A stretch of 64,000 nucleotides of DNA from GCA-2720865 sp047630275 (GTDB lineage Bacteria > Bdellovibrionota > Bacteriovoracia > Bacteriovoracales > Bacteriovoracaceae): NCBI GenBank assembly GCA_047630275.1, contig JBLHVN010000001.1, positions 1-64,000 of the forward strand, in the 5' to 3' direction. The first letter of the stretch is position 1; the number at the start of each line of letters is the position of its first letter. This document shows, piece by piece, positions 33,228 to 41,143 of the stretch. A program made the position numbers and the translations under genes. Under the pieces are notes generated by a model that had not been told where the DNA came from, did not search any database, and saw only the letters and a list, made by a program, of their open reading frames with translations.

Positions 33228-35618
33228 ATGCTAAGTGTAAAACTTCTACCGTCAAATTCAGAAATACTCAAGCTCGATTATGTAAGTACTCTCGAAAAAG
33301 AAGACCTTTTGATCGTTTGCCCAAGTCCGGTTAAGGCCGATGGGACAAGGGCCCATATTCAAGCTACGGGGCGTCTTGTCGACGTCGTAACTATTTCAAA
33401 GTTCATAAAAGAAGCCCTCTCATTGTTAGGGGATGAGGCACCGCAAATCTCTCGGAAGTCAGACTTACTATTAAAACTCTCTACAATCTGGAAGATTAAG
33501 TTTCCAGGGTTTGAGTATGATATTTTCACTAAAGCTTTTAATCTTTATACAGAGTTAAGAGGATTTAGCTTAAACCTAGAAATGCTAGAAGATGTTCTTG
33601 AAGAAGAGGAAGAGAAGATGGCAACTGCTGTCAGGTTCTTCTGGCTAGTGGCTGAAGAACTGAATCTTCATGATGAACATAGCTCCTATGGAATCCTTGC
33701 AGAAGAGCTTAGGTCTATGGAAAGCCCTGTCCATGAAAGCGTTAAAGGCAAAGTCATTGTTTTTCTGGGTTTTAAACATCTTAGTGGTGGGCAGCTAGAC
33801 TTGCTAAAAAGCTTAGGCATTAGAGCAGAGGTTTTTGTTCCTATTCATCAAGAAATTTATAAAAATGCCGATTCATTATCGTGGATATCTTGGCTCGGTG
33901 AAAACACTGAGGAAGCTTTTGGTAAAAATTTAGAAAAGCAAGCTCTAGAAGTTTTTAGATTTAAAAAAGGTCGTTTCTCTGAAGAATCATATTTAAAGTT
34001 AAATGAAATCGTCCAAAGGGGAGCTGAAGTCCTTATTCCAACTTCAACTCAATCCTTTCAAGAGTTAAATGTTCTTCCGGTTGAAGATCTCTTTTTCAAA
34101 GCTGGAATTGATCCATTCAAGCCTATTTTAACCACCATAACTACTGAATTAAAATCTCTTACTGACTTTGGAAGTATCGAGTTATCCATTGAAAAAGTTA
34201 AAGAAATTTTAAATGACTTCGATGGGAAGTCTCAAAAAGGTGATTACTTCTTTCGATTTCTAAAGGTTAAAAGTTTGTACTTAAAGTTATTAGAAGATTG
34301 GGAAGAATTATCCGAAGCGAATGATAGTTTTACCTTTTTTGACGCAGAAGTTTTTTATGAGATTTTAGACCTCGATCTACCAAGGAATTATTTGATTCCC
34401 CTATTTGACTCTGAACCATCTCACTTTCTTTCTTCATTAGATAGTGCTGAACTTGTTAGCAAGAAAGAAGCTGTTTTGATTGGAGGTTCTTTCTTAGGAC
34501 CTCTTAAAGGCGGAGAATCGAACTTTTCTGATATTCAACTTGATTCACTAGCTACCTTAGGCCCAATCAGAAGCAGTGAACTTGATTTCTTAACGAAAAA
34601 AGTGGCTTTTAAAGATCTTGCTTCTGAGGTGAAGGTAAGTCTCTTTTTAGAAAAAGACTTCGAAGAGACTGACCTCTCATGGCTAGAGATCTTAGAAGAA
34701 TTTGAAACAATAGATATAAATCTCCAATCAGAAGCAGTTGAAAAAATTAATCTAATTTCAGATAAAACGAATATTGCTAATTTTACGCTAGAAAAAGCAT
34801 CTTCAACATCACTTCAAACTTACCTCGATTGCCCAAGAAAGTTTTACTATAACTATATTGAAAGAGTTGATCTTGAAGCTCACTTAAGCGAGAGGCTTCA
34901 GTCTTATCATTTAGGAATAATAGAGCATGAAGTTATCGGACAGTATTTTAAGAATAGAGATATAGGTCTTGAAGAAATAGTTATTAGGGAATTAAACAAA
35001 GTCTTAGCAAAGGAATCTCTTACATTGAACCAAGTTCAGTATCAAGAAGCTCTTTATGAAATAAACCTCTATGCAAATAGGGGTATTAAATTTGTAGAAG
35101 CGATCAATAGCTTTTTTGGTAAGGGTGACTTTGAGTTTGAGAGTAATTTTGAGCATACTTTAGAACAAGTAAAGCACAGAGGTAGTATCGATTTCTTTTA
35201 CCAGAACTCTGATACTAGCGTCATAATAGATTTTAAAAGATCTGCGGCGGGTATCCCCGCAGTTGGTAAGTTTAAAAATCATGAAAAATTGCAAGCCTGG
35301 TACTACTTGTCTCATTGTGGAATTGATTCAGCTTCGAATGCATTAATTGGTTACTTCAATCTGAAGGATCCGAGCGCCTCATTACTTTTTTCACCAGACA
35401 AAGAAACAGCTAAGGAGTTAACAAGGTTTTTAACTGAACTCAGTGTCAGAGTTGGCCATTTAAAAGACTATGAAGATCTCACGGAGGCCTATTTAATTAA
35501 AGAGAAGAAATTAATTAGCGACCTTAGAAATGAAAAGGAATACCTAGCAAAACCTTTAGACAGTAGTTCTTGTTCTTATTGTCCTGTTGAGAATATCTGT
35601 GATCGGGGTGTATTGTGA
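33228..35618 (+). CDS. addB: AddB-like nuclease subunit with Fe-S-type PD-(D/E)XK domain
   Basis: This is the partner of the helicase-nuclease encoded next, which processes DNA double-strand ends for recombination. The 796 residues lack a visible Walker A, so the helicase-like half is probably structural. From about residue 530 a RecB-type nuclease domain is clear: YLDCPRKFYYNYI, HRGSIDFFY, VIIDFKRS, LQAWYYL. It ends with SCSYCPVENIC, giving the four Cys expected for a 4Fe-4S cluster. The start at 33228 is a judgement, since the frame is open to 33105. It overlaps addA by four bases. Confidence 0.83.
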   Translation: MLSVKLLPSNSEILKLDYVSTLEKEDLLIVCPSPVKADGTRAHIQATGRLVDVVTISKFIKEALSLLGDEAPQISRKSDLLLKLSTIWKIKFPGFEYDIFTKAFNLYTELRGFSLNLEMLEDVLEEEEEKMATAVRFFWLVAEELNLHDEHSSYGILAEELRSMESPVHESVKGKVIVFLGFKHLSGGQLDLLKSLGIRAEVFVPIHQEIYKNADSLSWISWLGENTEEAFGKNLEKQALEVFRFKKGRFSEESYLKLNEIVQRGAEVLIPTSTQSFQELNVLPVEDLFFKAGIDPFKPILTTITTELKSLTDFGSIELSIEKVKEILNDFDGKSQKGDYFFRFLKVKSLYLKLLEDWEELSEANDSFTFFDAEVFYEILDLDLPRNYLIPLFDSEPSHFLSSLDSAELVSKKEAVLIGGSFLGPLKGGESNFSDIQLDSLATLGPIRSSELDFLTKKVAFKDLASEVKVSLFLEKDFEETDLSWLEILEEFETIDINLQSEAVEKINLISDKTNIANFTLEKASSTSLQTYLDCPRKFYYNYIERVDLEAHLSERLQSYHLGIIEHEVIGQYFKNRDIGLEEIVIRELNKVLAKESLTLNQVQYQEALYEINLYANRGIKFVEAINSFFGKGDFEFESNFEHTLEQVKHRGSIDFFYQNSDTSVIIDFKRSAAGIPAVGKFKNHEKLQAWYYLSHCGIDSASNALIGYFNLKDPSASLLFSPDKETAKELTRFLTELSVRVGHLKDYEDLTEAYLIKEKKLISDLRNEKEYLAKPLDSSSCSYCPVENICDRGVL

Positions 35619-38600
35619 GTATTAGAGAACCTAATTTAGAACAAAAAAAAGCAATAGAACACAACGGAGGCGTTTTACTCGCGGCAGGGGCAGGCTCAGG
35701 TAAAACCTTTGTTCTAGTTGAGCATATTATATACCTATTGAAAGGGTTGAAAAATAAAATCAATAGCAGCGAGAATAAAGAACAAGATATTAAAAAGTAT
35801 TTAAACTCAGTTGTTATGATGACCTTTACTAAAAAAGCAGCAGGGGAAATGGGGACTCGCCTCTATAAAAGGTTAATTGAAGAAGGAGAGTTAGGTGACG
35901 ATAAAGAATTTTGGGATCTAGTAGGTAAGAATCTAAATAGCCTTTATGTTGGTACTATTCATGGGTTTTGTTACAAACTAATTTCTAAGAATTTTTTTCC
36001 TGAGTTAAAAGCAAACTTTGACATAATTGACGCTGATTCTCAAAAGTCTAAGATTCAAGACTTGTTCGATGAGTGGTTTCAAGAAGGAAAGAAGGAGCGG
36101 CAAGACTTTATGAATGAAGTCTTACTCTTAAATAGGAAACAAGTTCTTGGTTCTGTGTTTGAAATATTTTCTAACCCGGATCTACGAAATTTTTGGGATG
36201 AGACAACACTAGAAAGCTTAGTCCAAACTGACATTATAAGTACGGTTGAAGAAATCTTAGACAATGAACCTTGGGGTTATGTAATCAACGGAAGCTTTAA
36301 TCTAGGGTCTTTTCAAGAGAGTGAATCCAAAGCTTGGTTTAAGAACATTCAGGGCTTTTTAAATGTAGTAAAGTCAATCGATTGGTCAAAGGAAAACTCA
36401 TGGGTAGATTTAGATAATTTTTTCTCAAGCGTGTCTAGATGGACGAAAACCAGTAAAACCGACAAGTCAGAAGAGGTCGATCAATTTATTGATGATATAA
36501 AAGAGTTTAAAAACTTTCTTTCGAACGATGGAAAGGCCATCCAAGCCTTCTTGAAAAATAGAGATGTTTATGCCAGCTGGATTGGCGAATTCTTTAGCTT
36601 ATTCAACTTTATAAGCTCTCGATACGACAAGCTTGGTGGGCTAACCTTTTCGGATCTAGAATACTATGTTCTTAAAGGAGTTAAGGGAAGCCGTGAAACA
36701 ATTGATAAGTTATGTTCTCAATATAAATACTATATCGTTGATGAATTTCAAGATACCAGTGAAGTTCAGTTCGAAATATTAGAAAGTCTAATTGATAAAA
36801 GATACGAAAGGCTTTTTTGTGTTGGAGATCTTAAACAAGCTATATATGGCTTCAGGGGTGGTGACTTAGGTGTTTTTAAAAGATGTCAGTCTTTAATGCC
36901 GCAGAGCTTGTTTTTGTCAAAGAACTATAGATCAGAGGCTAAGATTATCGACCTTAATAACACACTCTTTGATTTTCTTTTTAAGGTCGGTGTGAGTTTT
37001 AAGGGAGTAGAGAAAAATCCTGTTGTTGTCGATTACCAAGAATACCCAGGATCTGACCAGGAAAGTGGGGACGTTCGAAGATTAATAGTGGAAGTCAGCT
37101 CTGAGGAAACGATTACATCTAAAGATATGGATCTACTGGAAGCAGAAGAATTACATAAGTCTATCTTATCGACTGCAAATGCGGGTGAGACGGTTGGAAT
37201 CCTATACAAGAACTTAGGGGCCTCATCACATTTAATACAAAAGCTTGTCGAGTCAGACCTAAGTTTTACCGCCCAAGTAAAAATACCAATGAGTGAAGGA
37301 CCTCTGTGGGCCCTTTTTTACACACTATTAGAGTCTTACCTAGATAGGGCGAGAGATAAAAAAACGAACCAAATCTCGTTTCTAATTCAAGGAATACTCA
37401 ATTGGCTTGGGTTGAGTATTGAAACAGAAAAGGTAAGTAGCCTTTCAGACAAATTTTTTAAGAATATTGGAGTCATGGGTGTTCAGTCCTCATTTGAAGT
37501 CTTTATGTCTGACTTTGGAATCTGTGATGCGGATAATGGCAAAAATTTTTCTAATATCTCTCATCTGATTGAATTAGCTGGAGAGGACCCTGAAAAACTT
37601 TTCAACCTCTTAAAGGAGTTTGGTCCCGAACGTATTTCCGTGGAGTTTCGCTATGGAGAAACTCCTGAGAATATATTCTTAATGACGGCCCATGGTTCAA
37701 AAGGCTTGGAATTTGATCATGTCTTCCTAGGGGGGATTCATACTAATGGTCGGAAGAATAGTAGTTCACCACTTCTTGGTAAGAGACCTGGGAGTATTAA
37801 ATGGAAACTAAGTGCCGATCAAAAAGACTACTTTAAATCCCCTATTTATCTCCTAGAGGAAAAGATTTCAACCAAGAAAGATTTCGCTGAATCGAAACGA
37901 CTCTTTTATGTTGCCTGTACTAGAGCGCAAAAAACGCTAACTTACGCAGACTTAAATACAGATGTTAAACCAATTAAGTATTCAGACGATAGTTGGATCA
38001 ATGGCTTTAGGCTCTATGAACAATCCAATGACTTTATTGAGAAAAAAGTATCGAATTTTAGTACAAATGTTGCATATGAAGGAAGAAGCATATCTGACGA
38101 AGTAAGGGGCCCTTTATTTCAAAGGGATAATCTTGGGTTATTTCTTAAAAAAGAAAAACAAAACTCATTAGGCTTAATCTCTGAAATTTCAGTTACCCGA
38201 TTAGCAACCTTGGCACAGTGTCCGAGAAAGTTTTATCTAAGTAATATATGTAAGATTGATGAGGATGATTTAGAGAGAACAGGGTATGGAAGTGAGTTTT
38301 TAATAAGTGATCAAAAACATATTAAAGAAGAAATTGAATATGAAAAGCCTAAGCCTAATACGAGAGAGAGGGGAATTGAAGTTCATGATGCTTTATCTCG
38401 AGCTGTCTTAGGGAATTTAGTCTGCCCATTAGACGTCTCTGATAAAAATCAGCCTGCAGTAAATTTTGGGATCGATCTTCTTAAGAAAAAAGGATCTTAC
38501 GAGTTAATCACGGAAGTTCCCGTTAAGTTCTCACTATTCGGACAAATGATCTCGGGTACTCCTGATTTAATTTTATTACCAGAGGAAAAAACTAAGGCTC

Positions 38601-38899
38601 CTGAAATATGGGATTTTAAAACAGGAACCCAAAAAGAAAACTCCGAATTAGCCTATTGGTTTCAACTATATTGCTACGGTATTCAAACCTGCGATGAACA
38701 AGGTCTTTCGGACTCTGACGAAATTATCTTGGCCTTAGTTTATGTAGATGAGAAAAAAATAGTGGAGCAAAAATTAAGTAAAAAAGATTTAAAAGAAAAG
38801 CTCTTTATGGAGTGGAAGAAACTTGCAAACTTTAATCAAGTAAACCTAGATCATTGCAGTACCTGTTCATTTGGAAATTTATGCCAGAATCTTACCTAG
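35615..38899 (+). CDS. addA: AddA-like UvrD-family helicase-nuclease
   Basis: The 1094 residues carry all superfamily 1 helicase motifs: AAGAGSGKT (residues 23-31), TFTKKAAGEM, VDEFQDTSEVQF, GDLKQAIYGFRGGD, LSKNYRS, MTAHGSKGLEFDHVF and RLFYVACTRAQ. A C-terminal PD-(D/E)XK nuclease follows (LATLAQCPRKFYL, GTPDLIL, IWDFKTG, FQLYCYG). Unlike Bacillus AddA, this nuclease also ends in CSTCSFGNLC, so it too may hold a 4Fe-4S cluster. The GTG start overlaps addB (GTGA). Confidence 0.9.
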   Translation: MSIREPNLEQKKAIEHNGGVLLAAGAGSGKTFVLVEHIIYLLKGLKNKINSSENKEQDIKKYLNSVVMMTFTKKAAGEMGTRLYKRLIEEGELGDDKEFWDLVGKNLNSLYVGTIHGFCYKLISKNFFPELKANFDIIDADSQKSKIQDLFDEWFQEGKKERQDFMNEVLLLNRKQVLGSVFEIFSNPDLRNFWDETTLESLVQTDIISTVEEILDNEPWGYVINGSFNLGSFQESESKAWFKNIQGFLNVVKSIDWSKENSWVDLDNFFSSVSRWTKTSKTDKSEEVDQFIDDIKEFKNFLSNDGKAIQAFLKNRDVYASWIGEFFSLFNFISSRYDKLGGLTFSDLEYYVLKGVKGSRETIDKLCSQYKYYIVDEFQDTSEVQFEILESLIDKRYERLFCVGDLKQAIYGFRGGDLGVFKRCQSLMPQSLFLSKNYRSEAKIIDLNNTLFDFLFKVGVSFKGVEKNPVVVDYQEYPGSDQESGDVRRLIVEVSSEETITSKDMDLLEAEELHKSILSTANAGETVGILYKNLGASSHLIQKLVESDLSFTAQVKIPMSEGPLWALFYTLLESYLDRARDKKTNQISFLIQGILNWLGLSIETEKVSSLSDKFFKNIGVMGVQSSFEVFMSDFGICDADNGKNFSNISHLIELAGEDPEKLFNLLKEFGPERISVEFRYGETPENIFLMTAHGSKGLEFDHVFLGGIHTNGRKNSSSPLLGKRPGSIKWKLSADQKDYFKSPIYLLEEKISTKKDFAESKRLFYVACTRAQKTLTYADLNTDVKPIKYSDDSWINGFRLYEQSNDFIEKKVSNFSTNVAYEGRSISDEVRGPLFQRDNLGLFLKKEKQNSLGLISEISVTRLATLAQCPRKFYLSNICKIDEDDLERTGYGSEFLISDQKHIKEEIEYEKPKPNTRERGIEVHDALSRAVLGNLVCPLDVSDKNQPAVNFGIDLLKKKGSYELITEVPVKFSLFGQMISGTPDLILLPEEKTKAPEIWDFKTGTQKENSELAYWFQLYCYGIQTCDEQGLSDSDEIILALVYVDEKKIVEQKLSKKDLKEKLFMEWKKLANFNQVNLDHCSTCSFGNLCQNLT

Positions 38900-38903
38900 A
38901 TTG

Positions 38904-38931
38904 TTGCGCGGCTTTAGTCCTATGTTAGAAT
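38904..38931 (+). promoter_or_regulatory. Possible promoter of the beta-barrel/TPR operon
   Basis: TTGCGC (38904-38909) and TAGAAT (38926-38931) are 16 bases apart, just after addA. If used, the transcript would carry the strong hairpin at 38954-38972 in its leader. Confidence 0.4.
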
Positions 38932-38953
38932 AAGTTATGATTATTTAAGGAAA

Positions 38954-38980
38954 TTGTTCCATGATGGAACAAGTTTTTTT
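38954..38980 (+). terminator. Terminator-like hairpin between addA and the beta-barrel gene
   Basis: TTGTTCCA (38954-38961) pairs perfectly with TGGAACAA (38965-38972) across a three-base loop, followed by G and seven T. It is a good factor-independent terminator for addBA. It lies only 15 bases before the next start codon and after a possible promoter, so it could also act as an attenuator of the downstream operon. Confidence 0.8.
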
Positions 38981-38994
38981 GCGCAGGATGCACT

Positions 38995-39696
38995 ATGGTC
39001 AAGAAGCTAACTCTTATTTCTCTGATTTTTACAATGTTTTTAAGCCAGCAGGTTTTATCTGCTGAAGGTGATACGTATTCTTTCACTTGGTTAGATCCTG
39101 ATAAAGAAGTCTATGTTTTACAAAATCGTAAATTTAGAAAGAAAGGTAAATTTCATGTTTCTCTAGGTGGAGGAATGACGACATCTGGTTCTTTCGTTAA
39201 TGGATCGAATCTTCAAGGAAGAGCAGGCTATTTCTTTAAAGAAGAATGGGGATTTGAACTACTTTACTCTAAAAATGCTGGTGAAGAAAATGCAGATGCT
39301 CAAGCTGTTCGTAATACTACAGCAGCAGGTTCTACTCCCTTTAGACAAATAACCAATTATTACATGGGGGCAATGCTTCTTTGGTCTCCCTTTTATACAA
39401 AAATAAACACCTTTAATACGATTGTATATATGGACTATATCTTTGGCATTGGAATTGGAAAAATCGAAGAAACGAACAATCGGTTAGAACTACAAAATAC
39501 AGTCAATAAAACAGAAACAGTTGAAGCACATAATGCTCTCCTTTGGAGTATGGGTATGAAGTTCTATGTTAATGATAGCTTCAGTATTCGCCCTGATTTT
39601 ACGGGTGTCATGTTCAAATCACTTAGACCTGATAGAAATGAAGAAAATGTTTATTCACATTATGACTTAAGTCTCTCTGTCGTTATGGACCTTTAG
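38995..39696 (+). CDS. Outer-membrane beta-barrel protein, Glt/Nfs-cluster type
   Basis: The 233 residues begin with a signal peptide (KKLTLISLIFTMFLSQQVLSA). A short linker follows (DKEVYVLQNRKFRKKGKF), then an alternating beta pattern of about eight strands (HVSLGGGMTTSGSFVNG, GFELLYSKNAG, DYIFGIGIGKIEE, YDLSLSVVMDL). The YVLQNRK-type linker followed by a barrel is typical of outer-membrane barrels in Myxococcus motility/sporulation clusters (GltA/GltB, NfsA/NfsB). It begins the six-gene plus-strand cluster. The assignment rests mostly on gene order. Confidence 0.78.
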   Translation: MVKKLTLISLIFTMFLSQQVLSAEGDTYSFTWLDPDKEVYVLQNRKFRKKGKFHVSLGGGMTTSGSFVNGSNLQGRAGYFFKEEWGFELLYSKNAGEENADAQAVRNTTAAGSTPFRQITNYYMGAMLLWSPFYTKINTFNTIVYMDYIFGIGIGKIEETNNRLELQNTVNKTETVEAHNALLWSMGMKFYVNDSFSIRPDFTGVMFKSLRPDRNEENVYSHYDLSLSVVMDL

Positions 39697-39697
39697 G

Positions 39698-41143
39698 ATG
39701 AGTATGAATCGATTTGCAAAATCTATCATTGTTCTGATCTTTCTCGTCATAGCTTCGGGGAAGGCCAATGCTTCAGCGGAGAGGGCGTGGGATTTTCTTG
39801 TTACTTCTAACGGAAGTATAAAGAGTTATCCTCGAGTTGTTGAGGAATTAGTTCAAGATAAGCTCTACTTTGCGGCAGTTCCTTATATAAAGGAATACTT
39901 AACCAGGTCTCCTAATATAGAGAATAAAAAGATAGACCGTCTCATTGATACAGTTGTTACTTACGTAGGGGTAAAGCAATTCGAAGTTCTCCCTACCCAG
40001 ATTCTTAGAAAAACTTCAGCACCTTCAATGAAATATATCTTAGCCAAAAAATACTTTAGAAGTGGAAAGTATAAAGACGCACTACAAGCTCTTAATGGAA
40101 CTATCCCAAGAAGTCATACAACTAAACCTTTTGCTCTTTTTTTAGAGGGAAGTATTCATAGTATTGAGCGTCGATTTAAGTCTTCAGTAGCAACTTATAA
40201 AGAGTGCGTCTCAGAATCTCGAAAGCAAATCAAGAAAACGCGTATTTCAAACGCTAAAAAACAATTAGAGATAAACAGAGATTATTGTTTAGTAGGAATT
40301 GCACGAACACAATTTGCTAATAACGATTATGAAAGTGCAAATCTGAGTTATCTAGATTTGGATAAGAGAAGCCCTATTTGGCCTGAAGTTTTATTCGAAG
40401 AAGCTTGGAATAGCTTTTACCTACAGGATTACAATAGGACGTTAGGTAAACTCGTTACTTATAAGGCTCCTATTCTGCAATTTCTCTTTAACCCAGAAGT
40501 TCCTGTACTAGAAGCTATGACTTACCTTGAGATGTGTCTTTATGAAGATGCCAAGAAAGTTTCTGATAAGTTTCAAAATGAATACGAGAATCAGCACCTA
40601 GGACTATCAAAACTATTAAGAAAGAACGGAAAGAATTATCGCTACTACTACCTCTTAGCCAAAAGTAGAAAAGACGGAAGGATTAGAGGAAACAACCTTA
40701 TTAACAGACTGCTTAACAAAATTAACAGGGATTCTGCTTATATAGAGCTGGTGGATAGGTTTGTTAGCGGTAAAGAAGAAATTGAAAGAGTTAACAGAAT
40801 TAGCAATCAAAAACTGAAGAGAATCCTGACTATTAACTTAAAAGAATCTCTTCTACTTCAAAGAAACCTAATTGGAGCCTATGTTAGAAAGAGTTTGAAT
40901 ATTGCTGAACATCACTTGGAGAGATCACTCGAAGCTCTAACATATATAAAACTTGAAATGCTTAAGAGATCAAAAGATAGACTCTATGGAATTGAACCAG
41001 AACCTTTAAGAGGTAGGGGTGATATCCGGTATATTAAAAGGAATGAAAAGCAGTACTTTTGGTCCTTTGAAGGTGAGTTTTGGGCCGATGAACTAGGAGA
41101 CTATGTATTTAGTCTAAAATCGGAATGTGAAGTTAGCTTATGA
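39698..41143 (+). CDS. GltC/NfsC-like periplasmic TPR protein
   Basis: The 481 residues have a signal peptide (FAKSIIVLIFLVIASGKANA) and helix pairs of TPR type (YILAKKYFRSGKYKDALQAL, LVGIARTQFANNDYESANLSY, VLFEEAWNSFYLQDYNRTLGKL). They end in QYFWSFEGEFWADELGDYVF, the kind of terminal segment I associate with GltC. In Myxococcus, GltC is a periplasmic part of the gliding machine. An ATG two codons later (39704) has a better-placed AGGA. It follows the barrel gene by one base. Confidence 0.78.
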   Translation: MSMNRFAKSIIVLIFLVIASGKANASAERAWDFLVTSNGSIKSYPRVVEELVQDKLYFAAVPYIKEYLTRSPNIENKKIDRLIDTVVTYVGVKQFEVLPTQILRKTSAPSMKYILAKKYFRSGKYKDALQALNGTIPRSHTTKPFALFLEGSIHSIERRFKSSVATYKECVSESRKQIKKTRISNAKKQLEINRDYCLVGIARTQFANNDYESANLSYLDLDKRSPIWPEVLFEEAWNSFYLQDYNRTLGKLVTYKAPILQFLFNPEVPVLEAMTYLEMCLYEDAKKVSDKFQNEYENQHLGLSKLLRKNGKNYRYYYLLAKSRKDGRIRGNNLINRLLNKINRDSAYIELVDRFVSGKEEIERVNRISNQKLKRILTINLKESLLLQRNLIGAYVRKSLNIAEHHLERSLEALTYIKLEMLKRSKDRLYGIEPEPLRGRGDIRYIKRNEKQYFWSFEGEFWADELGDYVFSLKSECEVSL

